Counted from the stretch's first letter, positions 1 through 7,982 are shown. The stretch: DNA of 12,081 nt from Candidatus Odyssella thessalonicensis (GCA_005240015.1 SBBV01000206.1:1-12081), one strand, 5' to 3'. The notes: generated by a model not told the origin, from the sequence alone. A program made the numbers and translations.

Positions 1-14
1 CCCCGCAAGCGGGG
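1..14 (-). terminator. Possible terminator hairpin after the acyl-CoA dehydrogenase gene (cut by window edge)
   Basis: The first 14 bases form a short perfect GC hairpin (CCCCG, loop CAAG, CGGGG). It starts 9 bases beyond the TGA stop of the acyl-CoA dehydrogenase gene, which is the last gene of the minus-strand operon visible here. The place where a U-tract would follow on the minus strand lies outside the window, so this could be an intrinsic terminator or one arm of another palindromic repeat element. Confidence 0.3.
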
Positions 15-23
15 CGGGAGAAA

Positions 24-1841
24 TCAGAACGCCGCTTCGCTCAGCTCCATCAGCGGCTTCTTGCCGGCCATGATCGAGAGGCCGAGCGCGGCCGTTTCGG
101 GCAGCACTTTGTTGAAGAAGAAGCGCGCGGTCGCGAGCTTGGCGGCGTGGAAGCCCTCGGCATCGGCGCCGGCCGCGATCTTGGCTTGCGCGGCTTTCGC
201 CATGCGGCACCACATCCAGCCGAGCGCCACGAGGCCGAAGAAGCGGAGATACTCGGAGGCGGCAGCACCGGCCTCTTCGGGATCGGCCAGGCCCTGCTGC
301 GCCACGAAGAGTGTGAGCTGCTGGAGGCGCGAGAAGGCTTTCACCAGCGGGCTCACGAACTCGGAGAGGCCCGGGTCGGCCATGTTCGCTTCGAGATAGG
401 CCTGCATCGGGTGGAAGAAGCGGCGCAGCAGGCGCCCGCCGCCCGCCGGCAGCTTCCGGCCCACCAGATCGAGCGCCTGGATGCCGTTGGTGCCTTCGTA
501 GAGCTGCGTGATGCGCGCATCGCGCACGAACTGCTCGACGCCGTATTCGTGGATGTAGCCGTGGCCGCCATGCACCTGCACGGCGAGGTTCGCGGCCTCG
601 AAGCCGTGGTCGGTGAAGAGGGCCTTGATGATCGGCGTCATGAGCGCCACGAAATCGTCGGCCTCCTGGCGCACCGCGGGATCGGGGTGCTTCGCGTAGA
701 CGTCGATGCGCATGCCGGTCCAGACCGCGAGCGCCCGCGCGGCCTCCGTCATCGCGCGCGCCTTCAGCAGCATGCGGCGCACGTCGGGATGCACGATGAT
801 CGAGTCGGCGGGCTTCTCGGGCGATTTGGCACCCTTGAGCGAGCGGCCCTGGATGCGGTCCTTCGCGTAGTTGGCGGCGTTCTGGTAGGCGACCTCGGCG
901 ATGGCGAGGCCCTGCACGCCGACGCCGAGCCGCGCCGCGTTCATCATCGCGAACATCGCGCGCATGCCCTTGTGCTTCTTGCCGATGAGCCAGCCTTTCG
1001 AGTCCTCGAAATTGATCACGCAGGTCGACGAGGCCTTGATGCCCATCTTGTGCTCGATCGAGCCGCAGCGGACGCCGTTGGCGGGGCCGGCCTCGAGGCC
1101 GTTGGCGCCCTTCTTCGGCAGGAACTTCGGCACGAGGAACAGCGAGATGCCCTTGATGCCCGGCGGCGCGTCGGGGAGCTTCGCGAGCACGAGGTGCACG
1201 ATGTTCTCGGTCAGGTCGTGCTCGCCGGCGGAGATGAAGATCTTGGTGCCGGTGATGCGGAACGAGCCGTCATCGCCCGACCCCTTGTCGGCGGGCACCG
1301 CGCGCGTCTTGATCATGCCGAGATCGGTGCCGCAATGCGGCTCGGTCAGGCACATGGTGCCCGACCAGGTGCCGTCGGTGAGCTTCGGCAGATAGGTGTT
1401 CTTGAGCTCGTCGTTGGCGTGCAGCTCGATCGCGTTGTAGGCGCCGTGCGAGAGGCCCGGATACATGCCGAATGACATGTTGGCCGAGCTCACCAGCTCC
1501 TCGAACGCGAAGCCGAGCACCTTGGGCAGGCCTTGCCCGCCATATTTCGGATCGCAGGTGAGGCCGGTCCAGCCGCCCTCGCGGAACGTGTCGTAGGCTT
1601 GCTTGAAGCCCTTGGGCGTGCGCACCACGCCGTTCTCGTAGGTGCAGCCTTCCTTGTCGCCGGAAAGGTTCAAGGGCTGCAGCTCCTTCTCGCAGAGCTT
1701 CGCCGCCTCCTCGAGCACCGCATCGACCACGTCGGCCGTGGCCTCGCCATAGCCGGGCAGCGAGGCCACTTCGCGCTCGTAGCCGAACACCTCGTGCAGC
1801 AGGAAGCGCATTTCCTTGAGCGGGGCTTTGTAGACGGGCAT
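24..1841 (-). CDS. Acyl-CoA dehydrogenase, large C-terminally extended type
   Basis: This FAD flavoenzyme catalyses the first step of beta-oxidation, converting acyl-CoA to trans-2-enoyl-CoA. At 605 residues it is far longer than the roughly 380-residue short/medium-chain enzymes. It matches the ~600-residue group with an extra helical C-terminal domain, which also includes the DmdC-type methylmercaptopropionyl-CoA dehydrogenases. Visible landmarks are the FAD-binding CLTEPHCGTD (164-173), ITGTKIFISAGEHD (196-209), IEHKMGIKASST (262-273), VHGGHGYIHEYGVEQFVRDAR (423-443) and LYEGTNGIQ (447-455), in which E449 is the likely catalytic base. The start at 1841 is preceded by a purine-rich GGAGGAAGGGAAAA stretch. 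It is the last gene of the tetR-thiolase-fadN operon, 135 bp after the fadN-like gene, with a palindromic repeat in the gap. Substrate chain length cannot be read from sequence. The DmdC alternative is less likely because the neighbours are general beta-oxidation genes. Confidence 0.95.
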   Translation of the reverse strand: MPVYKAPLKEMRFLLHEVFGYEREVASLPGYGEATADVVDAVLEEAAKLCEKELQPLNLSGDKEGCTYENGVVRTPKGFKQAYDTFREGGWTGLTCDPKYGGQGLPKVLGFAFEELVSSANMSFGMYPGLSHGAYNAIELHANDELKNTYLPKLTDGTWSGTMCLTEPHCGTDLGMIKTRAVPADKGSGDDGSFRITGTKIFISAGEHDLTENIVHLVLAKLPDAPPGIKGISLFLVPKFLPKKGANGLEAGPANGVRCGSIEHKMGIKASSTCVINFEDSKGWLIGKKHKGMRAMFAMMNAARLGVGVQGLAIAEVAYQNAANYAKDRIQGRSLKGAKSPEKPADSIIVHPDVRRMLLKARAMTEAARALAVWTGMRIDVYAKHPDPAVRQEADDFVALMTPIIKALFTDHGFEAANLAVQVHGGHGYIHEYGVEQFVRDARITQLYEGTNGIQALDLVGRKLPAGGGRLLRRFFHPMQAYLEANMADPGLSEFVSPLVKAFSRLQQLTLFVAQQGLADPEEAGAAASEYLRFFGLVALGWMWCRMAKAAQAKIAAGADAEGFHAAKLATARFFFNKVLPETAALGLSIMAGKKPLMELSEAAF

Positions 1842-1859
1842 GGACGTTTTCCCTTCCTC

Positions 1860-1962
1860 CGTAGGGGCGGGTTCCCGACCCGCCCGGCTGCGTCGCGGCC
1901 GTGCGACGCGTTTGATCTTTCGTGCGGCGGCGTCACGGGGGGGTCGGTGACCCGCCCCTACG
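1860..1962. repeat. Palindromic repeat element (GTAGGGGCGGGT type)
   Basis: The outer arms 1860-1881 and 1941-1962 are inverted copies matching at 20 of 22 positions; both begin CGTAGGGGCGGGT when read inward. The left arm also contains a local hairpin (GGGCGGGT TCCCG ACCCGCCC). The element occupies most of the 135-bp gap between the fadN-like and acyl-CoA dehydrogenase genes. It ends directly at the purine-rich ribosome-binding stretch of the latter. It resembles the short intergenic palindromes scattered through alphaproteobacterial genomes. In the transcript it would fold and could affect mRNA stability or downstream translation (inference). Confidence 0.8.
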
Positions 1963-1976
1963 CGATCAACCTTCGT

Positions 1977-4307
1977 CTAGTTCCGGAGCGGCTTGCCCGT
2001 CTCGAGCAGGTGCTCGATGCGGGCGAGCGTCGCGGGCGTCCTCAACAGCGTCATGAAGCCCTGGCGCTCCAACGCGTAGAACTTGTCCTCGGTCGTGATC
2101 TCGGTGATGTCGGTGTCGCCGCCGGTGAGCACGCGCGCGACTTCGCCGGAGACCACCGTGTCGTGCGGCAGCGCCTTCCCCTGGAGGCGAAAGCCTTCGA
2201 CCGCGAGATCGAGCGCCGCCTTGCCGTTGGGGCCGGGGAGGCGCAGCTCGACCGGCTCGGGCGGCTTGTAGCCGGCCGCCACCAGCGCCAGCGCCTTCTG
2301 CTTCGCGTCGTAGAGCAGGCGGTCGCGGTTCATCGTGATGCCGTCGGCTGGGCGCAGGATCATCATGTCGCGCGCCTCGGCGGCGGATTTCGCCACCTGC
2401 GCGGTCGAGATCATCTCGAACGCCTTGGCGATCGGCGGCATCGGGCCGTTGGCCGGCTTCTTCGCCTGGGTCCAGCGCGTCACCATCTCCTTGCAGCCGC
2501 CCCAGCCCGGCAGCACGCCGACGCCGACCTCGACGAGGCCGGTGTAGGTCTCGGCATGGGCCTGCACGGCGGCCGAGTGCAGCAGCATCTCGCAGCCGCC
2601 GCCGAGCGCCATGCCCGAGGGCGCCGCCACGACCGGAAACGGCGAATACTTCATCCGCTTCATCGCCTTCTGGCCGGCCTCGATCATGCCCTCGATCATC
2701 GGCCAGACGCCGACATTGGCGGCGAACAGCGCGAGGCCGATGTTGGCGCCGACCGAGAAATTGTCGCCCTCGTTGTAGAGCACGAGCGCCTTCATGTTCT
2801 TGCCGACATGATCGAGCGATTTGCTCAGGAGATCGGCCACGTCGGCGTCGATGGCGTTCATCTTGGTGTGGACTTCGAAGCAGGCGACGCCGTCGCCGAT
2901 GTCCCAGAGGCTCGCCGAAGCATTCTTCATGATCGGCTTCGACTTGCGCTTCACGTCGGAGAGCAGGAGCACGCCCTCGGGGCGCTTCACCTCGGCATAG
3001 GTGCCGGCGGTGGTGAACTGCTGCAGCACGCCGTTCTCGACGCGGTAGAAGGTGCCGTCGCCGACCTTCGCCAGCAGCGGCGGCACCGGCCTGCCTTCGG
3101 CCTTGAGGCGCTCGGCGAACCAATGGGGCCCGAGCTTGTCGATGAGCTCGAACGGGCCCCACTTCCACGCATAGCCGAGCTTCATGCCCTGATCGACCGC
3201 GTGGACGTCGTCGGCGATCTCGGGCACGAGCGAGGCCGCGTAGGCGAGCGTCTTCGCCAGCATGTCCCACGCGAACTTGCCGCCGCGGTCCGGGTGCGAG
3301 ACGAGCTTCTTCAAATCCTTGCCGCCGACTGCGACGCTTTCGAGCTCGCCCTTTTCGGAGGGCGCGTAGGCGCCGGTCTTGAGATTGATCGATTCCTTGA
3401 CGCGCTCGCCGCCCGCCTTGTTCATGCGGTAGAAGCCGCCCTTGCCTTTCCGGCCGGTGTAGCCCTCGGCGATCATCTTCTCGATGAACTTCGCCGATTC
3501 GTCGCGGAACTCGGTGACGAGCGGGTCCTTGGCCGCGAGGTTCGCGCGCATGCTCTTGCCGACATGCGGCATGAGGTCGATGCCGACGAGATCGAGCAGG
3601 CCGAAGATGCCGGTCTTGGGGAAGCCCATCGGCTTGCTCGCGACCGCATCGGCCTCTTCCACCGTGAGCCCGTGATCGAGCGCGGCGTTGACCGCCGCCT
3701 GGATCCACATCGTGCCGATGCGGTTGCCGACGAAGCCCGGCGTGTCCTTGGCGTGGATGACGCCCTTGCCGAGCCGCACGTCGCAGAATTTCTCGATGCC
3801 GGCGACGACGTCTTTGCGCGTCTTCGGGCCTGCCACGATCTCCAAAAGGCGCATGTAGCGCGGCGGATTGAAGAAATGCGTGATGACGAAATCCTGCTGG
3901 AAGCTCGCCGGCAGCCCGTCGACGAGCTTCGCGAGCGGGATCGTCGAGGTGTTGGACGACACGATCGAGCCCTTCTTCCGGTTGGCCTCGAGCTTCTTGA
4001 ACACGTCGTGCTTGATGTCGAGGCGCTCGATCACCGCCTCGACGATCCAGTCGCAATCGCCGAGCGTGCCGAGATCGTCCTCGAGATTGCCCGGGGTCAC
4101 GAGCTTCGCCGCGTCGCGGTGCATGAACGGCGCCGGATCGGTCTTGAGCATCTTCTCGATGGCACCCTTGGCGAGCGCGCTGCGGTCGTTGGCGCCGTTC
4201 GGCACGATGTCGAGCAGCATCACCGGCACGCCGGCATTGGCGATGTGCGCCGCGATCCCGCTGCCCATCACGCCCGAGCCGATCACGGCCGCTTTCTTGA
4301 TGTCCAT
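1977..4307 (-). CDS. fadN: Bifunctional 3-hydroxyacyl-CoA dehydrogenase / enoyl-CoA hydratase (FadN-type)
   Basis: This 776-residue protein carries out the two middle steps of beta-oxidation. The N-terminal half is an NAD-dependent 3-hydroxyacyl-CoA dehydrogenase: Rossmann loop GSGVMGSG (10-17), SSNTSTIPLAKL (117-128) and HFFNPPRYMRLLEIV (144-158), in which H144 and E156 fit the catalytic His-Glu pair at the usual 12-residue spacing. The dehydrogenase C-terminal domain follows, with KDTPGFVGNRIG (187-198). The C-terminal part is a crotonase fold: NFSVGANIG (516-524), oxyanion-hole region ALGGGCE (567-573) and LVEVGVGVLPGWGG (591-604). Both hydratase glutamates, E573 and E593, are present 20 residues apart. 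This dehydrogenase-first order is the reverse of E. coli FadB/FadJ and agrees with Bacillus FadN, hence the symbol, given by resemblance. The start at 4307 has GAGAGG 8 bases upstream. The gene sits between thiolase and acyl-CoA dehydrogenase in one operon. Confidence 0.93.
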   Translation of the reverse strand: MDIKKAAVIGSGVMGSGIAAHIANAGVPVMLLDIVPNGANDRSALAKGAIEKMLKTDPAPFMHRDAAKLVTPGNLEDDLGTLGDCDWIVEAVIERLDIKHDVFKKLEANRKKGSIVSSNTSTIPLAKLVDGLPASFQQDFVITHFFNPPRYMRLLEIVAGPKTRKDVVAGIEKFCDVRLGKGVIHAKDTPGFVGNRIGTMWIQAAVNAALDHGLTVEEADAVASKPMGFPKTGIFGLLDLVGIDLMPHVGKSMRANLAAKDPLVTEFRDESAKFIEKMIAEGYTGRKGKGGFYRMNKAGGERVKESINLKTGAYAPSEKGELESVAVGGKDLKKLVSHPDRGGKFAWDMLAKTLAYAASLVPEIADDVHAVDQGMKLGYAWKWGPFELIDKLGPHWFAERLKAEGRPVPPLLAKVGDGTFYRVENGVLQQFTTAGTYAEVKRPEGVLLLSDVKRKSKPIMKNASASLWDIGDGVACFEVHTKMNAIDADVADLLSKSLDHVGKNMKALVLYNEGDNFSVGANIGLALFAANVGVWPMIEGMIEAGQKAMKRMKYSPFPVVAAPSGMALGGGCEMLLHSAAVQAHAETYTGLVEVGVGVLPGWGGCKEMVTRWTQAKKPANGPMPPIAKAFEMISTAQVAKSAAEARDMMILRPADGITMNRDRLLYDAKQKALALVAAGYKPPEPVELRLPGPNGKAALDLAVEGFRLQGKALPHDTVVSGEVARVLTGGDTDITEITTEDKFYALERQGFMTLLRTPATLARIEHLLETGKPLRN

Positions 4308-4350
4308 CTGAGTTTCCTCTCGATCGAAGGGCTCGCGCCTCTTCTATTCT

Positions 4351-4452
4351 TGTCGTCCCCGCGAAAGCGGGGACCCATCTCTCCGGCGACGTGCGTTCAG
4401 CGCGAACGACGTGCCTGCGGCACCATGGGTGCCCGCTTTCGCGGGGACGACA
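4351..4452. repeat. Palindromic repeat element (GTCGTCCCCGCGAAAGCGGGG type)
   Basis: The arms 4351-4378 and 4425-4452 are inverted copies identical at 27 of 28 positions. Each arm is itself a hairpin (CCCCGC GAAA GCGGGG on the left; CCCGC TTTC GCGGG on the right). The 46 bases between them are unrelated spacer. This arm sequence is a familiar dispersed repeat of alphaproteobacterial genomes. Here it fills much of the 160-bp gap between the thiolase stop (4468) and the fadN-like start (4307) inside the operon. It is a strong RNA structure candidate that could stabilise the upstream message or cause partial termination (inference). Confidence 0.88.
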
Positions 4453-4467
4453 TGGTGGGTTACCGGC

Positions 4468-5607
<1,140 letters not shown>

Positions 5608-5621
5608 CTAGTCCTCCTGAG

Positions 5622-6203
5622 CTACGCGCTCGCGCTTGCCACCGCCTCGGCGGTGACGAGCAGTTGTACGGTTTCGCGGCTGGCCCGGCGCAGCGGCCGG
5701 TCGTCCTTGTTGACGCCCATCATCATGATGGCGCCCTGCACGCGGGCGACGATGTCTTCGGCCATCTCTTCGGCGCGGGAGCGGCCGTGCCGTGTGGCGA
5801 GAAGCGTCGCCAGCGCCTCTTTCCAGTCGTTGAAGTAGGTGCGGATGCGCGCCTGGAACTCGGGGATCTGGTCGCCAACCTCGAGCGCCAGATTGCCCAT
5901 GACGCAGCCGCCCTCGCGGCCGATGAAGTAGCGCTCGACGCGCTCGGCGAGCGTGGCGAGCCTGACTTCGGCCGGCACCGACGTATCCTGCGCCGGGCGG
6001 AACAGCTTTTCGCGCGTCTCGGCGATGACGCGGTCGAGCGCCGCGATCGCCAGCTCCTTCTTGCCCGGGAAGTAGTGATACATGCTGCCCTTCAACAGGC
6101 CGCAGCCGGCGCTGATGTCGGCCATCGACGTGTTGTGGTAGCCGTTCATGCGGAACAGCGTCAGCGCCGCATCGATGACGGCATCGCGGTCGGTTTTTTT
6201 CAT
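5622..6203 (-). CDS. TetR/AcrR-family repressor, first gene of the beta-oxidation operon
   Basis: This 193-residue protein has an N-terminal TetR DNA-binding domain: AVIDAALTLFRMNGYHNTSM (8-27), then ISAGCGLLKGSMYHYFPGKKEL (30-51) with the recognition helix and the typical YHYFxxKxxL ending. The C-terminal ligand domain contains GGCVMGNLALEVGDQIPEF, a stretch shared by the LmrA/YxaF-like TetR branch. I chose the ATG at 6203 (MKKTDRD). An open frame extends upstream to a TTG at 6254, but that codon lies inside an operator palindrome and adds a sequence atypical of the family. The gene is followed 14 bases later by the thiolase. Two palindromes and a promoter lie directly upstream, so it probably represses itself and the whole fad operon and is released by an acyl-CoA or fatty acid. 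The ligand is inferred from context only. Confidence 0.92.
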   Translation of the reverse strand: MKKTDRDAVIDAALTLFRMNGYHNTSMADISAGCGLLKGSMYHYFPGKKELAIAALDRVIAETREKLFRPAQDTSVPAEVRLATLAERVERYFIGREGGCVMGNLALEVGDQIPEFQARIRTYFNDWKEALATLLATRHGRSRAEEMAEDIVARVQGAIMMMGVNKDDRPLRRASRETVQLLVTAEAVASASA

Positions 6204-6250
6204 CGATTTCGCTGGTTTCCGGGGGCGGCCCAGGCAGAACAGAGCCTGAA

Positions 6251-6266
6251 CCAACCGTTCGTTTGG
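6251..6266. promoter_or_regulatory. Operator copy 1 for the TetR repressor (downstream of -10)
   Basis: CCAACCGTTCGTTTGG is an imperfect palindrome (12 of 16 positions self-complementary) with the CCnAnCGnnCGnTnGG layout often seen in TetR-family operators. It matches operator copy 2 at 14 of 16 positions. It lies just downstream of the -10 hexamer of the minus-strand promoter, around the expected transcription start, where bound repressor would block initiation. Confidence 0.7.
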
Positions 6267-6269
6267 ATA

Positions 6270-6298
6270 AACCTACCGATCGTTTGGGCGCAAGTCAA
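6270..6298 (-). promoter_or_regulatory. Sigma70-type promoter of the tetR-fad operon
   Basis: On the minus strand, TTGACT (6298-6293, 5 of 6 to TTGACA) is followed by exactly 17 bases and then TAGGTT (6275-6270). The -35 hexamer is good and the -10 is weak. The predicted start near 6263 would leave a leader of about 60 bases before the TetR start codon. The spacer and -10 are covered by operator copy 2, which supports a repressible promoter. The hexamers are read by eye. Confidence 0.55.
6272..6287. promoter_or_regulatory. Operator copy 2 for the TetR repressor (in the promoter spacer)
   Basis: CCTACCGATCGTTTGG is an imperfect palindrome (12 of 16 positions), nearly the same as copy 1. The two start 21 bp apart, two helical turns, which would place two repressor dimers on the same face of the DNA. 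This copy covers most of the -35/-10 spacer and part of the -10 of the fad operon promoter. Confidence 0.7.
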
Positions 6299-6327
6299 GG
6301 GCATATTTTTGGGAGGCCAAGCGCCCT

Positions 6328-6400
6328 GGGACCGCGCGCCTCCAGGCGCGCCCTTCGTCAATGAAGGCGAGAAAGAGCGCGGCTGGAGCCGCGCGGTCCC
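6328..6400. repeat. Palindromic repeat element with two internal hairpins
   Basis: The outer arms GGGACCGCGC (6328-6337) and GCGCGGTCCC (6391-6400) are perfect inverted copies. Inside are two hairpins, GCGCGCC-TCCA-GGCGCGC (6334-6351) and GCGCGGCT-GG-AGCCGCGC (6377-6394). Both can pair locally, or the outer arms can pair instead. A further inverted pair, TTTTGGGA (6307-6314) and TCCCAAAA (6397-6404), overlaps the right arm. The element lies between the fad operon promoter and the stop codon of the SnoaL-like gene and touches neither coding region. It is probably a dispersed intergenic repeat. I see no U-tract that would make it a standard intrinsic terminator. Confidence 0.75.
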
Positions 6401-6404
6401 AAAA

Positions 6405-6887
6405 TCACGCCGCCGCGTTCCGGCGCGGCATCGGGTAGCCGCGCTTTACGTAGTCGAAGCCGCCGAGCTCGTGCGCCGTCAGGCCGCGATGCTCATCGGC
6501 GGCGTAGTAGGCGCGGATCTCGGCGATGAGTCCCGAGGCGCGATCGAACACGTACCAGTCGACGCCGCGCAGATGCTTGCCGCTCTTCGCGCGGAACTGG
6601 GTCCACTCGACGACGGCTTCCGCCTTGTTCGAATCGACGAGGATCGCGTCGATGGTCCAGTGCGCCTTGGCCTGCTTCTGCACTTGCGCCCAATGCTCGG
6701 CGATGACCTTGGCGCCGCGCCAGGGGCCATAGCGCTCGTTGGCGGGGAAGTAGTGGACGGCGTCCGGCGTAAGACAGGCCTTCACCGTCTTGGCGTCGCC
6801 CGCGTTGCACGCATCGAAATATCCGCGCAACAGCGATTCCAGGTGTTGCGCCGTCACCGTCTGCGCGCAGCGTTGCGCTCTGTCCAT
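6405..6887 (-). CDS. SnoaL/NTF2-like fold protein
   Basis: This 160-residue protein has the small cone-shaped SnoaL/ketosteroid-isomerase-like fold: an N-terminal helix LESLLRGYFDACNAGDAKTVKACLTPDAVHYFPA (16-49), then WRGAKVIAEHW (56-66) and strands carrying WTIDAILVDSNKAEAVVEWTQF (77-98) and LRGVDWYVFDRASGLIAEIRAYYA (106-129). The family includes isomerases, cyclases, dehydratases and non-enzymatic binding proteins, so the substrate cannot be named. The C-terminal tail (130-160) is polar and probably outside the fold. The ATG at 6887 has no clear Shine-Dalgarno, so the true start may be a downstream GTG (V11). The gene is divergent from the flavoprotein gene, sharing a short intergenic stretch of under 100 bp, and is not part of the fad operon, whose promoter starts downstream of its stop. 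Confidence 0.82.
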   Translation of the reverse strand: MDRAQRCAQTVTAQHLESLLRGYFDACNAGDAKTVKACLTPDAVHYFPANERYGPWRGAKVIAEHWAQVQKQAKAHWTIDAILVDSNKAEAVVEWTQFRAKSGKHLRGVDWYVFDRASGLIAEIRAYYAADEHRGLTAHELGGFDYVKRGYPMPRRNAAA

Positions 6888-6981
6888 TGCCGAATGCTAC
6901 GCCGTTCCCGCGGAGGCGCCGATAGACGAGTCCGCATTCCCGCCCTAGCATTGCAACATAACCCGCGGCGGAATGGCTGCC

Positions 6982-7626
6982 ATGAGCGAACGCGATCTCG
7001 ACAAGCGCGATTCCATCACGAGCGAGGACGAGCTGCGTGCGCTGCACACGCCGCCTTCCGACCTCGTGAAGCGAAAATGCATCGACCGCCTCGACCGGCA
7101 TTGCCGGGCCTTCATCGCGCTCTCGCCGTTCCTCGTGCTCGGCACCGCCGATGCCGAGGGGCACGCCGATGTCTCGCCGCGCGGCGATCCGCCCGGCTTC
7201 GTCAAGGTGCTCGACGACAAGACGCTGCTGATTCCCGACCGGCCGGGCAACAATCTGCTCGATTCGCTTTCCAACATCGTCGCCAATCCGGAGGTGGGCC
7301 TCCTCTTTGTCATCCCGGGCTTCGACGAGACGCTGCGCGTGAACGGCACGGCCGAGGTGGTGCGCGATCCGGCGCTGCTGGCGCCGCTCGTGATCGAGGG
7401 CAAGGCGGTGAAGGTCGCGATCCGCGTCACGGTGCGCGAGGTTTATCTCCACTGCGCCAAATCGTTCCGCCGCGCGCGGCTTTGGGATCCGGCGGCGCGG
7501 GTGCCGCGCGCGACGCTGCCGAGCCTTGCCAAGATGGTGATGGACATGGCGGCGATGAAGGTCGACGAGGCGGCGGCGCAGGCCATCGACCACCGCGTCG
7601 AAGAGTCGATGAAGAAGCTGTACTAG
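6982..7626 (+). CDS. PPOX-class FMN-dependent enzyme (pyridoxamine 5'-phosphate oxidase fold)
   Basis: This protein of 214 residues (counted from ATG 6982) has a split-barrel flavin-binding fold of the 'PPOX class probable FMN-dependent enzyme' group. In order: a helical start with KRKCIDRLDRHCRAFIALSP, the barrel strands FLVLGTADAEGHADVSPRGD, then PGFVKVLDDKTLLIPDRPGN and NLLDSLSNIVANPEVGLLFVIPG, which together build the usual flavin phosphate-binding surface. RVNGTAEVV follows, and the protein ends in -KKLY, as relatives commonly do in -LY. The exact reaction is unknown for this group. Genuine PdxH function is unlikely given the sequence. An ATG 9 bases earlier (6973) is possible, but GGCGGA (6967-6972) is well spaced only for the ATG at 6982. 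The TAG stop lies inside the CTAG end of an inverted-repeat element. Confidence 0.88.
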   Translation: MSERDLDKRDSITSEDELRALHTPPSDLVKRKCIDRLDRHCRAFIALSPFLVLGTADAEGHADVSPRGDPPGFVKVLDDKTLLIPDRPGNNLLDSLSNIVANPEVGLLFVIPGFDETLRVNGTAEVVRDPALLAPLVIEGKAVKVAIRVTVREVYLHCAKSFRRARLWDPAARVPRATLPSLAKMVMDMAAMKVDEAAAQAIDHRVEESMKKLY

Positions 7627-7745
7627 TGTCCTGAATCCCAAGTTCGTTGGATTTCAGCGACCCAGGGAATGAGCAGACAAGCAGTTGAGAAGATTCAAGT
7701 GCGGAGGCTCGCGTGATCCAACGAACTTTGAGATTGGGACACTAG
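7623..7745. mobile_element. MITE-like inverted-repeat element with CTAG ends
   Basis: The terminal arms 7623-7652 and 7716-7745 are inverted copies matching at 24 of 30 positions without gaps. The outer 9 bases (CTAGTGTCC) and inner 13 bases (AGTTCGTTGGAT side) are perfect. The 63-base core carries no convincing gene. Both ends carry CTAG, which could be a 4-bp (or TA 2-bp) target duplication, as made by some IS5- and IS630-type transposases, or simply the tip of the repeat. No transposase is encoded, so it would be a non-autonomous element. The left CTAG contributes the TAG stop of the upstream flavoprotein gene. Family assignment is inference. Confidence 0.7.
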
Positions 7746-7781
7746 AACGGTATTCGATCAGGTTGGGGATCGAGAAGGTCC

Positions 7782-7953
7782 TGTCGTCCCGGATGCCGGG
7801 CAGCACGCGCTCTTTCTTGCGCGTGGTGCCTGCTAACCCGGGACCCTTCGCGGCGCCGACGCCGCGCGGCGTTCGCGCCGTACCAGGGTCCCGGGTCTGC
7901 GCAGCACCATGCCGCTGAAGAAGCGGCATGGTGCTAGCGCGCCCGGGACGACA
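7782..7953. repeat. Multi-hairpin palindromic repeat element
   Basis: The outer arms TGTCGTCCCGG (7782-7792) and CCGGGACGACA (7943-7953) are perfectly inverted. Within them are three stems in a row: 7800-7810 with 7819-7829 (10 of 11 pairs), ACCCGGGACCCT (7836-7847) with 7885-7896 (12 of 12), and AGCACCATGCCGCT (7903-7916) with 7922-7935 (14 of 14, loop of 5). The whole can fold as a closed multi-branch structure. It shares the end TGTCGTCCC with the element at 4351-4452. It lies downstream of the hydrolase stop (7983) and could end its transcript, though no U-tract marks a classic terminator. Confidence 0.8.
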
Positions 7954-7982
7954 ATCCTATTTATGGTTGATCGCCCTCAGCT

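Noticed and set aside
147..1475. Plus-strand open frame of about 440 codons
   Set aside because: Shadow of the acyl-CoA dehydrogenase gene; composition biased and no recognisable domain.
6204..6254. N-terminal extension of the TetR protein from a TTG at 6254
   Set aside because: The start lies inside an operator palindrome and downstream sequence from ATG 6203 begins as TetR proteins normally do.
5664..7634. Plus-strand open frame of about 650 codons across tetR, the SnoaL-like gene and the flavoprotein gene
   Set aside because: It crosses three genes with clear families and the fad promoter; no domain is visible in its translation.
7654..7929. Minus-strand open frame of 91 codons
   Set aside because: It lies entirely within two inverted-repeat elements and has no recognisable protein features.
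7782..7953. tRNA or other known structured RNA gene
   Set aside because: The stem sizes and order do not fit a tRNA cloverleaf, and no TTC-type arm or discriminator/CCA end is seen; palindromic repeat is simpler.
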